Below, one piece after another: positions 7,958 to 16,096 of a DNA stretch of 26,719 nt. This DNA is from 2-02-FULL-47-50 sp964479045. GTDB taxonomy: Bacteria > Pseudomonadota > Gammaproteobacteria > Eutrophobiales > Eutrophobiaceae. The translations under genes were made by a program, and so were the position numbers. The stretch spans positions 1 to 26,719 of the forward strand of contig CAYZJI010000019.1 of NCBI GenBank assembly GCA_964479045.1. The letters run 5' to 3'. How positions within the stretch are numbered: the stretch's first letter is position 1; each line of letters starts with the position of its first letter. Under the pieces are notes generated by a model. That model was not told where the DNA came from. It saw nothing but the letters and a program-made list of their open reading frames with translations, and searched no databases.

Positions 7958-8776
7958 ATGAACAAAGATAATATTCTGAAATTACCGTCGATGCCGGCCG
8001 CCAGTCCCAGTTATCCGCAGGGGCCGTTCCGCTTTATCAATCGCGAATATCTGATCATCACGTATGAATCCGATCCGGAGGCCATCCGGACAGCCGTGCC
8101 CGAACCTTTGCAGCCGGATGGCAGTAATACCGTACTGTATGAATTCATCCGCATGCCGGACAGTTCCGGATTTGGCGATTACACAGAGTCAGGCATTGTT
8201 ATTCCCTGCAAATTCGGCAATGAAGCAGTGAACTACACCGCGCAGATGTATCTCGATTGCGATCCTCCGATTGCGGCCGGCCGAGAGATCTGGGGCTTCC
8301 CGAAAAAATATGCATTGCCGAAACTGACCGTGACCAGCGATACCCTCACCGGCACGCTGGAGTATGGTGGTCAACTCGTTGCCATGGGCACCATGGCTTA
8401 CAAGCATGAAGACCTGCTGCATACACAGGGATACGGTCAGCCAGCCGACCCCTCCGCCATGCTGAAAAAAATGAGCAAGACCCAGGTGAATCTCAAGGTG
8501 ATCCCGGATGTGGATGGCACACCCGCGATTGCACAACTGGTCGCCTATAACCTCTGTGATCTCACCATCAAAGGTGCCTGGCATGGCCCGGCACGTCTGC
8601 ATCTGGTCCCGCATGTGAATGCGCCGGTGGCTGATCTACCGATCAAGCGCGTACTGGGTGGCACACATTTTATTGCGGACCTCACCCTGCCCTACGGCCG
8701 AGTCATGCATGACTATATCAACGATCAAAACCGGAATGAGGAGACACATCATGAATTGTTTGCTCGAGCGGTTTGA
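7958..8776 (+). CDS. adc: Acetoacetate decarboxylase
   Basis: Converts acetoacetate to acetone and CO2 through a Schiff-base lysine. The chain is 272 residues, close to the family norm. The hallmark GREIWGFPKKYALP places the adjacent lysines at 116 and 117. By analogy with the Clostridium enzyme, Lys116 forms the imine and Lys117 lowers its pKa. The N-terminal segment GPFRF.NREYL and the middle EAVNYTAQMYLDCDPP are also typical. AAGGA lies eight bases before the ATG. Coming directly after bdhA, it takes the dehydrogenase product and pulls hydroxybutyrate oxidation forward. Its final 26 bases overlap the start of the NADH dehydrogenase gene. Some family members act on other substrates (acetoacetate decarboxylase-like dehydratases or aldolases), but the neighbourhood favours the classical activity. 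Confidence 0.92.
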   Translation: MNKDNILKLPSMPAASPSYPQGPFRFINREYLIITYESDPEAIRTAVPEPLQPDGSNTVLYEFIRMPDSSGFGDYTESGIVIPCKFGNEAVNYTAQMYLDCDPPIAAGREIWGFPKKYALPKLTVTSDTLTGTLEYGGQLVAMGTMAYKHEDLLHTQGYGQPADPSAMLKKMSKTQVNLKVIPDVDGTPAIAQLVAYNLCDLTIKGAWHGPARLHLVPHVNAPVADLPIKRVLGGTHFIADLTLPYGRVMHDYINDQNRNEETHHELFARAV

Positions 8777-10232
8777 ACTGGATGCCATCGGCATGAACAT
8801 GCAATCCCTGAACTCAGATAACAACCTTTGTGTGCACCGATCTGCATCTGGAAATATGGAGACCACCGCACGACAACGGCCGGAAGTTGTTATCGTGGGT
8901 GGAGGCTTTGGTGGCATCAGTGCCGCACAGGCACTGGCTGGAGCGCCGGTAAATATCACGCTGATCGACAAGCATAACTATCATCTGTTCCAACCGCTGC
9001 TCTATCAGGCGGCAACAGCAGCGCTGAACCCGGCCGAAATCGCCTCACCGATACGCAACATTCTGCGTGATCAGAAAAATGTCACAGTGTATATGGACAC
9101 TGTCAGCGGCATCGACAAGGATCAACGCCGGGTACATACGGACAGCGGACGTGCTATCCCGTTTGACTTTCTGATCCTTGCCACCGGTGCACGCCACAGT
9201 TATTTCAACAATGATCACTGGGCAGAATATGCGCCGGGACTAAAATCACTGGACGATGCCATGAAACTCCGGCATCGCATCCTGCATGCGTTTGAGCAGG
9301 CGGAAATGGAAACCGATCCGGACAAGCATCATGCGCATCTCACCTTCGTGATCATCGGTGGTGGTCCCACCGGAGTGGAGATGGCCGGTGCGATTGCCGA
9401 ACTGGGCCATTCGATTGCGCATGATTTCCGCACCTTTTCTACCCGCTGTGCGCGTGTGATCCTGGTAGAAGCCGGTGATCGGGTGCTGGCGCAATTTGCT
9501 CCGCAACTGTCAGAGCGTACCAGACAGGATCTTGAATCCATCGGGGTTGAAGTCATGACCGGCATTCGTGTGGAACAGATCGAACGTGGGGCCGTGTTGC
9601 TGAATGGTAAACGTCTGTCCACCGAAACTGTGATATGGGCCGCCGGTGTGCAGGCTTCGCCTGCAGGTACCTGGCTGGATGCCAAAACGGATCGTGCCGG
9701 ACGGGTGCAGGTTAATCGTGATTGTTCGCTCGCGGGTTATCCGGAAATTTTTGTGATCGGAGATACCGCAGCATTTATTCCGGAAGGTAGTGAACGGCCT
9801 TTGCCCGGTGTAGCACCGGTCGCCAAACAACAGGGCCGGTTCGTGGGCAAGCTGATCGGCAATCGTCTCAGAGGCAAACGCGGCAATGATCATTTTCGTT
9901 ATCGTGATTACGGCAGCATGGCAACCATCGGCCGTAATCGCGCCATTGCCGATCTGCATGGTCTGCATGTCCGGGGCATCGCCGGCTGGTTCCTGTGGAG
10001 CTTTGCTCACATCCTGTTTATCGCGGATTTCCGCAACCGCCTGCGCGTGGCATTGAGCTGGCTCTGGGCGTATCTCACTTATCAGCGCGGCTCCCGCCTG
10101 ATTACCGGTATGGGTTTCAACATCGAGGACAATGACAATGAAAAACGCAACACACAATCAGGTGAAAACAGTGAATCTGGCCTTGCAGGGTGGCGGAGCG
10201 CACGGCGCGTTCGCATGGGGAGTCCTGGATAA
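8751..10232 (+). CDS. ndh: Type II NADH:quinone oxidoreductase (NDH-2-like)
   Basis: Single-subunit FAD enzyme that passes electrons from NADH to quinone without pumping protons. The chosen ATG at 8751 has GAGGAG seven bases upstream and gives 493 residues, overlapping adc by 26 bases. The ATGs at 8793 and 8856 are alternatives; the last starts METTARQRPEVVIVGG, closer to common family starts. The FAD fold VVIVGGGFGGISAAQAL comes first, then HLFQPLLYQAATAALNPAEIA, then the NADH fold VIIGGGPTGVEMAGAIAELG and the FAD-binding VIGDTAA. A hydrophobic C-terminal part (WFLWSFAHILFIADF) likely sits on the membrane. Homologues usually end near GSRLITG. Here the frame runs on about 35 codons into the next gene, so the last residues are unusual. 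In this operon it would reoxidise NADH made by BdhA. Confidence 0.88.
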   Translation: MNCLLERFELDAIGMNMQSLNSDNNLCVHRSASGNMETTARQRPEVVIVGGGFGGISAAQALAGAPVNITLIDKHNYHLFQPLLYQAATAALNPAEIASPIRNILRDQKNVTVYMDTVSGIDKDQRRVHTDSGRAIPFDFLILATGARHSYFNNDHWAEYAPGLKSLDDAMKLRHRILHAFEQAEMETDPDKHHAHLTFVIIGGGPTGVEMAGAIAELGHSIAHDFRTFSTRCARVILVEAGDRVLAQFAPQLSERTRQDLESIGVEVMTGIRVEQIERGAVLLNGKRLSTETVIWAAGVQASPAGTWLDAKTDRAGRVQVNRDCSLAGYPEIFVIGDTAAFIPEGSERPLPGVAPVAKQQGRFVGKLIGNRLRGKRGNDHFRYRDYGSMATIGRNRAIADLHGLHVRGIAGWFLWSFAHILFIADFRNRLRVALSWLWAYLTYQRGSRLITGMGFNIEDNDNEKRNTQSGENSESGLAGWRSARRVRMGSPG

Positions 10233-11316
10233 ACTGATCGAGGACGGTCGTATTGATATTGAAGGACTGAGTGCCACCAGCGCCGGTTCCATGAATGCCG
10301 TGGTCTATGCCTACGGCAAGATGACCGGCGGACCGGACGGGGCACGCGAAGCCCTGCATAATTTCTGGCAGGCAATCAGCCGTGCCGGAGAGATTTACAG
10401 CCCGATAAAACTCTCGCCCTGGGAAATGTGGCAAGGCAATGGCAATGTCGATCATTCGCTTTCATTCTGGCTGTTTGAATCGATGACGCGGCTGTTTTCG
10501 CCCTACCAGTTCAATCCGTTTGATATTAATCCGTTACGTGATGTGCTGGAAAACCAGGTGGACTTTGAACAGTTGCATCAATGCTATTGCACCACGATGT
10601 TCATCAGCGCCACGAATGTGCGCACCGGTAAGGTCCGCGTGTTCCGCAACCAGGAAGTGACTCTGGATGTGGTCATGGCCTCCGCCTGTCTGCCTAACCT
10701 GTTCAAGGCCGTCGAGATTGACGGCGATCATTACTGGGATGGCGGTTATATGGGCAATCCTGCACTCTATCCGTTTTTCTATCACACCAAAACCAATGAT
10801 GTAATCATACTGCACATCAATCCGTTGCATCATGAAGAAGTGCCGACTGATCCGGTGGGCATCCAGGACCGGGTCAATGAGATCACTTTTAACGGATCAC
10901 TGTTGAAAGAACTGCGCGCCGTCGCATTCGTCAACAAACTGCTGGATGAAGGCTGGTTGAAAGAAGAATACCGTTCACATTTCAAACATGTCCTGGTCCA
11001 TTCCATCAAGGCGGATGACGCACTGCGCGATATGAGTGTCTCCAGCAAATTTAATTGTGACTGGAACTTCCTGCTGAGCATGCGTGATAAAGGCCGGGCT
11101 ACCGCAGAAGCGTGGCTGGACAGGCATTATGCTGACATTGGCAAACGCTCATCTGTCGATGTGCAAAGTGAATATCTCGGCGTTCCGGCCCATGTGCTGG
11201 AAAACATCAAAACTCAACAGGCCATACAATCACCAATAGTTGCAGACCCTGCCGGTGCAAAAACACGTGCACGGGTTACGCAAGATAACGGTGTGTGTGT
11301 ATTAATGGATGATTGA
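10138..11316 (+). CDS. Patatin-like phospholipase / acyl hydrolase
   Basis: Serine-aspartate dyad lipase of the patatin family, 392 residues, soluble, without a signal peptide. The oxyanion loop LQGGGAHGAFAWG lies near residue 20. The nucleophile elbow is SATSAGSMNA, so the usual GxSxG reads AxSxG. The catalytic aspartate is in the WDGGYMGNPAL box. The start at 10138 is chosen because GAGGA ends eight bases before it; the ATG at 10132 is only two bases away. The start lies inside the upstream ndh frame, overlapping by 95 bases in another frame. Patatin genes next to bdhA (patD of the Legionella bdhA-patD operon) are linked to hydroxybutyrate or PHB metabolism. Whether the substrate is a phospholipid or a PHB granule component is not visible. 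It ends 11 bases from the convergent regulator gene. Confidence 0.9.
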   Translation: MKNATHNQVKTVNLALQGGGAHGAFAWGVLDKLIEDGRIDIEGLSATSAGSMNAVVYAYGKMTGGPDGAREALHNFWQAISRAGEIYSPIKLSPWEMWQGNGNVDHSLSFWLFESMTRLFSPYQFNPFDINPLRDVLENQVDFEQLHQCYCTTMFISATNVRTGKVRVFRNQEVTLDVVMASACLPNLFKAVEIDGDHYWDGGYMGNPALYPFFYHTKTNDVIILHINPLHHEEVPTDPVGIQDRVNEITFNGSLLKELRAVAFVNKLLDEGWLKEEYRSHFKHVLVHSIKADDALRDMSVSSKFNCDWNFLLSMRDKGRATAEAWLDRHYADIGKRSSVDVQSEYLGVPAHVLENIKTQQAIQSPIVADPAGAKTRARVTQDNGVCVLMDD

Positions 11317-11327
11317 TATGGAAATCA

Positions 11328-13295
11328 CTAATCTGAATTCTGTAACACCCCAAAATCGCTGGCACTGTTTCCTGCAGACAAGGTGCGCGGTGCTGAACGC
11401 TGGGGGCGCTGTATCCCCAGCTTCTGCATACGGTAACGCAAGGTGCTGGGATTCATACCCAGCAATGCCGCGGCACCATGTTCGCCCTCCACTACCCAAT
11501 TCACCAGTTCGAGTGCGAGCGCGATATGGTCACGCTCCACTTCATTCAGCGTGGCCGGTGTACCCGGCAGTTTCTGTGCCGGCAGGGGTTCACTCAGCTG
11601 GATCAGGTTATCGATATCCAGGATCGGGCTGGTGGCAAGAATGGCGGCGCGTTCAATAACATTCTGCAGCTCACGCACATTGCCCGGCCAGGAATAATGA
11701 TACATTTTGCGCAATGAATCCGGACTGATGCCGGTATAACGCTTGCCGATTTTACGTTCGAGCTGGGCAAGAAAATGTTTGCACAACTGCGGTATATCGT
11801 CCAGCCGCTCGCGTAAGGGAGGGATGCTGATGGGGAACACATTCAGACGATAAAACAAATCGGCACGGAATTTTCCGCTGCTCACCATTTCTCCAAGATC
11901 ACGGTTGGTGGCAGCAATCACCCGTACATCCACTTTGATGGATTTCGTCCCGCCGACACGTTCAAATTCATGTTCCTGCAACACGCGCAGTAATTTGGCC
12001 TGCCCGGCCGGTGACAGCTCTCCCACTTCATCCAGAAACAGCGTGCCGCCATCAGCCAGTTCGAAACGGCCCTTGCGTTGCATATTGGCACCCGTAAATG
12101 CACCCTTTTCATGACCAAACAGTTCACTCTCGATCAAATCCGCAGGCATGGCTGCACAATTCAGTTTAACCAGCACGTTGTCAGCACGTGGGCTCAGTTT
12201 ATGGATGGTCTTGGCAATCAGCTCCTTGCCGGTACCGGTTTCACCCAGCAGTAACACACCGGATTGGGTGCCGGCCACCTGTTTGACTTTCTGCAGCAGA
12301 TCGTCCATCACCCGGGAGCCAATGATCACGTCATGGGCATGCAGTTCGGCATCCATGACCTGTTTCAGCGTGCTGGTTTGTGTCTGCAAGGCATGAATCA
12401 TGGCCTGGGCGCGGCTCCGCTCATCCACATCACGCAATATCAGAATATAATGCGTACGCCCGTCCAGATTGAGTGTGGACAACGTGGCATCAACAATAAA
12501 TTCATTCCCGTTTTTACGTATCGCCGCCAGCCCCTCGGGCAGGAATGTCTGACGATCGGTGGGAACGTTGTCGGAGGTTGTGCTGATGAATTTGGTTATC
12601 GCCGACTGCAATGGGGCTGTCAGTAAACAATCCAGCAGGCGCAATGAAGCTTCAGTCTGTGTCATCTGAAAGATACGCGCGGCTGAGTCATTGAATAATT
12701 TAATCTGGCGTGCCGGATCAAAAACAATTACGGCATCCATCACGCTGGAGAGTATGGTTTCCAACCATTGCTCACTGCGTTGCAGTTCTGCCCGCACCCG
12801 TAACCGATCCATTTCGATCGTTGCACGAATGGCAAAGATATCGAACACCTGCAACTCATTTTCATCCCATTCAATGGGCTCAACATCGATGACCGCCAGA
12901 TGACCCATCACGATGCCTTCTGTATTGATCAACGGCGTGGCGATATATCCCTCTGCGCCGATGTCCATCAACCAGTGTTCTTTCGGGAACTGATAGCGCA
13001 CCTCATGTGAGTAAATCTGCTTCCTACCGGCCACCACGGTTTCGCAGGGCGTACCCGCCAGATCGAATTCACCCTGGGGGCCGGGGTGATCGATTTCCCA
13101 CATGGCGAGGATGCGGGCGAAATGGCGGTCGGGATGAAACTCTGCAATAAAGACATAGGGCACCTGCAGAAACTCTGCGAGTTTCTGCACCATAGTCTGC
13201 AGAAGATCTGTGCCTGAGGTATCAGCTGTCTCTTCAATAATGGAGCGCAACAGGGCTGCACTATCGAAGGAGCGCTTTCCGGTTTTGGTGCTCAC
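11328..13295 (-). CDS. Sigma-54-dependent transcriptional activator (GAF-PAS-AAA+-Fis)
   Basis: Enhancer-binding protein of 655 residues. A GAF domain occupies about 20-165, a PAS domain about 173-295, and the AAA+ ATPase about 325-560. The ATPase shows Walker A GETGTGKE (351-358), the sigma-54-contacting GAFTGA (398-403) and Walker B GGTLFLDE (416-423). The C-terminal Fis-type helix-turn-helix lies near 605-645 (ALLGMNPSTLRYRMQKLGI). There is no receiver domain, so signalling is probably by small-molecule binding to GAF or PAS. The gene is convergent with the bdhA-adc-ndh-patatin operon, which has a near-perfect RpoN promoter, so it is the natural candidate activator. Similar regulators control hydroxybutyrate or acetoin operons. 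The inducer is unknown; 3-hydroxybutyrate or acetoacetate is an inference. No receiver-kinase partner gene is present nearby. Confidence 0.93.
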   Translation of the reverse strand: MSTKTGKRSFDSAALLRSIIEETADTSGTDLLQTMVQKLAEFLQVPYVFIAEFHPDRHFARILAMWEIDHPGPQGEFDLAGTPCETVVAGRKQIYSHEVRYQFPKEHWLMDIGAEGYIATPLINTEGIVMGHLAVIDVEPIEWDENELQVFDIFAIRATIEMDRLRVRAELQRSEQWLETILSSVMDAVIVFDPARQIKLFNDSAARIFQMTQTEASLRLLDCLLTAPLQSAITKFISTTSDNVPTDRQTFLPEGLAAIRKNGNEFIVDATLSTLNLDGRTHYILILRDVDERSRAQAMIHALQTQTSTLKQVMDAELHAHDVIIGSRVMDDLLQKVKQVAGTQSGVLLLGETGTGKELIAKTIHKLSPRADNVLVKLNCAAMPADLIESELFGHEKGAFTGANMQRKGRFELADGGTLFLDEVGELSPAGQAKLLRVLQEHEFERVGGTKSIKVDVRVIAATNRDLGEMVSSGKFRADLFYRLNVFPISIPPLRERLDDIPQLCKHFLAQLERKIGKRYTGISPDSLRKMYHYSWPGNVRELQNVIERAAILATSPILDIDNLIQLSEPLPAQKLPGTPATLNEVERDHIALALELVNWVVEGEHGAAALLGMNPSTLRYRMQKLGIQRPQRSAPRTLSAGNSASDFGVLQNSD

Positions 13296-13425
13296 GCACC
13301 GATCCTGTGGATTTTATTAAATAGGGTCATGGTGAGAGGATAAATTCATCCATGATCAAAACAATGCTGTTACAGTTACTAACCCCGGCAGGCCCTGTTT
13401 CACCGGGCAACAATCAGACCGGGCG
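13296..13425. other. Short intergenic gap upstream of the activator gene
   Basis: These 130 bp lie between the TPR-protein stop and the activator start, both on the minus strand. They contain GC-rich short dyads (13383-13405) without a T run and a GTTAC direct repeat (13369-13379). No gene is seen. The activator promoter is expected here but is not recognisable. Confidence 0.4.
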
Positions 13426-15222
13426 TCAGCCCGTTTTGGCCGGTACGCCAATACGCTTGATGAGGTCGATATAGCGGGGATCCTGGCGTAAATCCGTGTA
13501 TTCCCGTGTCACATACAGCCAGGCCATGGAACGGGAACGCAGATCGTAGGCCTTTTCCAGCCAGTCAAAACAGGCATCAACAGCACCCATACCGGCATAA
13601 ATCGTGGCAAAACTGAACGGTGAAACATACATGTTCACCGCTTTACGCTCGAGTTCTTCTATCACCTTCATGGCCTTGTCCTGCTGACCGGTTTTGCCAT
13701 AGAAATGCCCCAAAGTCTGATAGGTCAGCGGATAACCTCCGGACAGAAGCACTCCACGTTGCAAGGATCGGACGGCATCTTCAGGCCGATGTGTTTCCCG
13801 ATACACCTGCCCCAGACCCCAGTGTCCACCCCAGAATTGCGGGTGGGACTGGATCAGATCGAGAAACAGTTTTTCCGATTGCACAAAATCCCCGGCCTGA
13901 AAATACTGCCATGCAATATTGAGTTGCACCGCCTTGGACATCGGGTCAACCGCCTGTGCCGCCTGTGCGAGTTCGATGGCCTTGTCGAATTCCGCCAGTG
14001 TCTCGAAATACATGCTGTATTGCATGGTGGCGCGCACATCACTGGGATTAAGTTCCAGCGCACGGCGGAATGAATACTCGGCACCGGTCCAGTCCCAACT
14101 GTATTTCAGCAGCATGATACCCATGAAGGCATGCGCTTCATGCTGATGTTCATCCAGCAGCAAGGCCGCCTGTGCGTTGGAAAGCCCTTCCGGGATCAGC
14201 TCGCGCGGATCATCCACTTCAAACCCATGACTGCCCAATGCACAGAGACAACTGGCCATACCAGTGTAGGCCTGTGAATAGTTGGGATCGAGTTGTATCG
14301 CTTTGGAAAAATATTCGCGCGCTTTGTGATAACCATCCACAGTCAGTTCATTGCGGTAACGCCGGCCGAGCAGATAGGCTTCCAGTGCCGAACTGTTTAA
14401 TGTGCCCTGGGTGTCCGGATCCGGTTTTAATTCAATCGACAGTTGCCCGGCAATGGCCTGGGCGAGTTCCTGCTGGATCTGGATGAGGTCCTGGAGTTCA
14501 CGTTCATAATTTTCTGCCCACACATGAAAATCACTGCTGCCCTGGATTAAATGAACGGATACCCGCAGGTGGTTCCCTTCACGGGTAATTGATCCACTAA
14601 GGACATGGGTCACATCCAGTTCTTTGGCAATTTGCTTGACAGGTTTACCCGTCCCCTTATAACACATCATGGACGTCATGGAGATCACACGCAACACCGG
14701 TATTTTGGCCAGTTCGATGATAATGGCTTCAGTAAACCCGTCACTGAAATAATCCGGTTCACTATCACCTGAATGATTGGTCAGCGGCAATACAGCAAGT
14801 GCGGCTACCGGTTTGCGTGTCGCGATCCATTTATCTATGGTTTTTTCCGTTTTTACGGGCGGTTCCGGGGATTTATTCCGATAGAACACCGGAACATAGG
14901 CGCCTTTAGGCAGATCGATCACCAGCGCATCATCTCGCCCGACATTGCGATAATACTCATGAAGCTTGGTGCGGAGCCTTCCGGCTTCAACGCGAACGAT
15001 AGAGTCTACATTGGGGTCAAATTCCTGATCCCGATCAAACACATCCAGACCGATGGTATAGCCTTTCAGGCGGCTGGTGCGTCCTTCCAGCGCATGAGTG
15101 ACAATATATTCCAGAAAACGTGAATGGCGCTCCGAGCGATTGAATACATCGCTGGCGAGGATCTGCTGCAATTGTTTGCTGATTTGATCTACAGAAAAAT
15201 CGTCATGGCCTGACTTGCTCAC
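13426..15222 (-). CDS. Winged-helix-like / TolB-FlgO-like / TPR repeat protein
   Basis: A 598-residue soluble multidomain protein. Residues about 10-110 end in SIVRVEAGRLRTKLHEYY followed by a LPKGAYVPVF hairpin, which resembles an OmpR-type winged helix. Residues about 135-260 (AVLPLTNHSGDSEPDYFSDGFTEAIIIEL ... SGSITREGNHLRVSVHLI) match the N-terminal TolB/FlgO-like module common in CadC-like regulators and in proteins labelled 'adenylate cyclase'. From about 275 to the end there are at least six TPR units (for example LDPNYSQAYTGMASCL and LNPSDVRATMQYSM). No cyclase catalytic domain and no membrane helix are visible. The start is GTG, supported by AAGGGG six bases upstream. It follows hvfC by about 106 bp on the same strand, so it may be cotranscribed. 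The role is unknown; a regulatory function is inferred from the domains. Confidence 0.75.
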   Translation of the reverse strand: MSKSGHDDFSVDQISKQLQQILASDVFNRSERHSRFLEYIVTHALEGRTSRLKGYTIGLDVFDRDQEFDPNVDSIVRVEAGRLRTKLHEYYRNVGRDDALVIDLPKGAYVPVFYRNKSPEPPVKTEKTIDKWIATRKPVAALAVLPLTNHSGDSEPDYFSDGFTEAIIIELAKIPVLRVISMTSMMCYKGTGKPVKQIAKELDVTHVLSGSITREGNHLRVSVHLIQGSSDFHVWAENYERELQDLIQIQQELAQAIAGQLSIELKPDPDTQGTLNSSALEAYLLGRRYRNELTVDGYHKAREYFSKAIQLDPNYSQAYTGMASCLCALGSHGFEVDDPRELIPEGLSNAQAALLLDEHQHEAHAFMGIMLLKYSWDWTGAEYSFRRALELNPSDVRATMQYSMYFETLAEFDKAIELAQAAQAVDPMSKAVQLNIAWQYFQAGDFVQSEKLFLDLIQSHPQFWGGHWGLGQVYRETHRPEDAVRSLQRGVLLSGGYPLTYQTLGHFYGKTGQQDKAMKVIEELERKAVNMYVSPFSFATIYAGMGAVDACFDWLEKAYDLRSRSMAWLYVTREYTDLRQDPRYIDLIKRIGVPAKTG

Positions 15223-15328
15223 AAAAAACCCCTTAACCCCAGACAGGATAGATTCAATCCGGATACAACAGCTGATTATATTAACGGGAGTGCCGCTCCG
15301 GCGCTATGGCCGTGCAGGGATTACCCGG

Positions 15329-16096
15329 TTATTGATATACGCCCAGCAAAATGTCCTTCTGCAGCAGGCTTGTCATGGTGGCCAGCCCACCTTTGATAAC
15401 AACTTCAGGATCAGGATGTTTGAGTTCAGCTGCGATAGCGGTTAGCAAACGGCGTCCAGATTGCTTTTGATCCATCTGGATCAACTGTAACAAGCGCGCT
15501 GAGACAGGATTCAGTTCGGTAAAACCGACCTTGTCATGCCGATCACGGTATACCACGAGATACGTGGGCTGTGCCGGTGCTGCAACCGGGATATTTTGCG
15601 GGCCTATGGTGTGAACGGGCCAGGTATACTGCTGCAACAAGGCCAGTGGGCTGGCGGCCGGTATGCCATCCAGCAGGTCACCGTCCGGATTGATGCCATT
15701 CCAACTGATGTCACGGGTATCGAGGGACACGGCTATTTCTATCCATTCATAATGCGCCAGTTCCAGCAGGAATGGCGGATCGTGCGGATCCTCTCTCTCC
15801 TGCTCAAGATACTGCAGGAACTCCTGCGGCATTTTCGGAAACAGTGGTGTATGCGCAACATGCCGGTTGAAATAATCGCGCAGCATCACATGCCAACGAT
15901 CGTCCGGTGTGATTTTGCGCAACACCGGAAAGCTGTTGGCGATAAACCCTTCGACGTTGCGGTAAAACAGACCGCGATAGATTTCCATGCGGCGATCTTC
16001 GATGTCCGCCGGTGCCGGCGCATTTTCCGGATCACGCAGGTGCCGCGCAAAGCCATACTGAATTTCCTGAAAACGGGGTCTAGCCGTGGCGGACAT
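15329..16096 (-). CDS. hvfC: HvfC/BufC-family RiPP maturation partner (DUF2063)
   Basis: A 255-residue protein of the DUF2063 (HvfC/BufC) family, the partner of DUF692/MNIO maturases. The N-terminal helical domain is typical: QEIQYGFARHLRD, then RMEIYRGLFYRNVEGFIANSFPVLRKI and a DYF..H...TP.F....EFL.YL segment. The C-terminal half is divergent in the family, and here includes a WP..TIGPQ segment. In the Haemophilus system HvfC is needed with HvfB to modify the precursor cysteines, and it presumably recognises the precursor. The ATG at 16096 overlaps the 3' end of hvfB by 17 bases, so the two are translationally coupled and probably made in equal amounts as a complex. It is usually annotated 'DNA-binding domain-containing protein', a misleading name. 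Confidence 0.88.
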   Translation of the reverse strand: MSATARPRFQEIQYGFARHLRDPENAPAPADIEDRRMEIYRGLFYRNVEGFIANSFPVLRKITPDDRWHVMLRDYFNRHVAHTPLFPKMPQEFLQYLEQEREDPHDPPFLLELAHYEWIEIAVSLDTRDISWNGINPDGDLLDGIPAASPLALLQQYTWPVHTIGPQNIPVAAPAQPTYLVVYRDRHDKVGFTELNPVSARLLQLIQMDQKQSGRRLLTAIAAELKHPDPEVVIKGGLATMTSLLQKDILLGVYQ

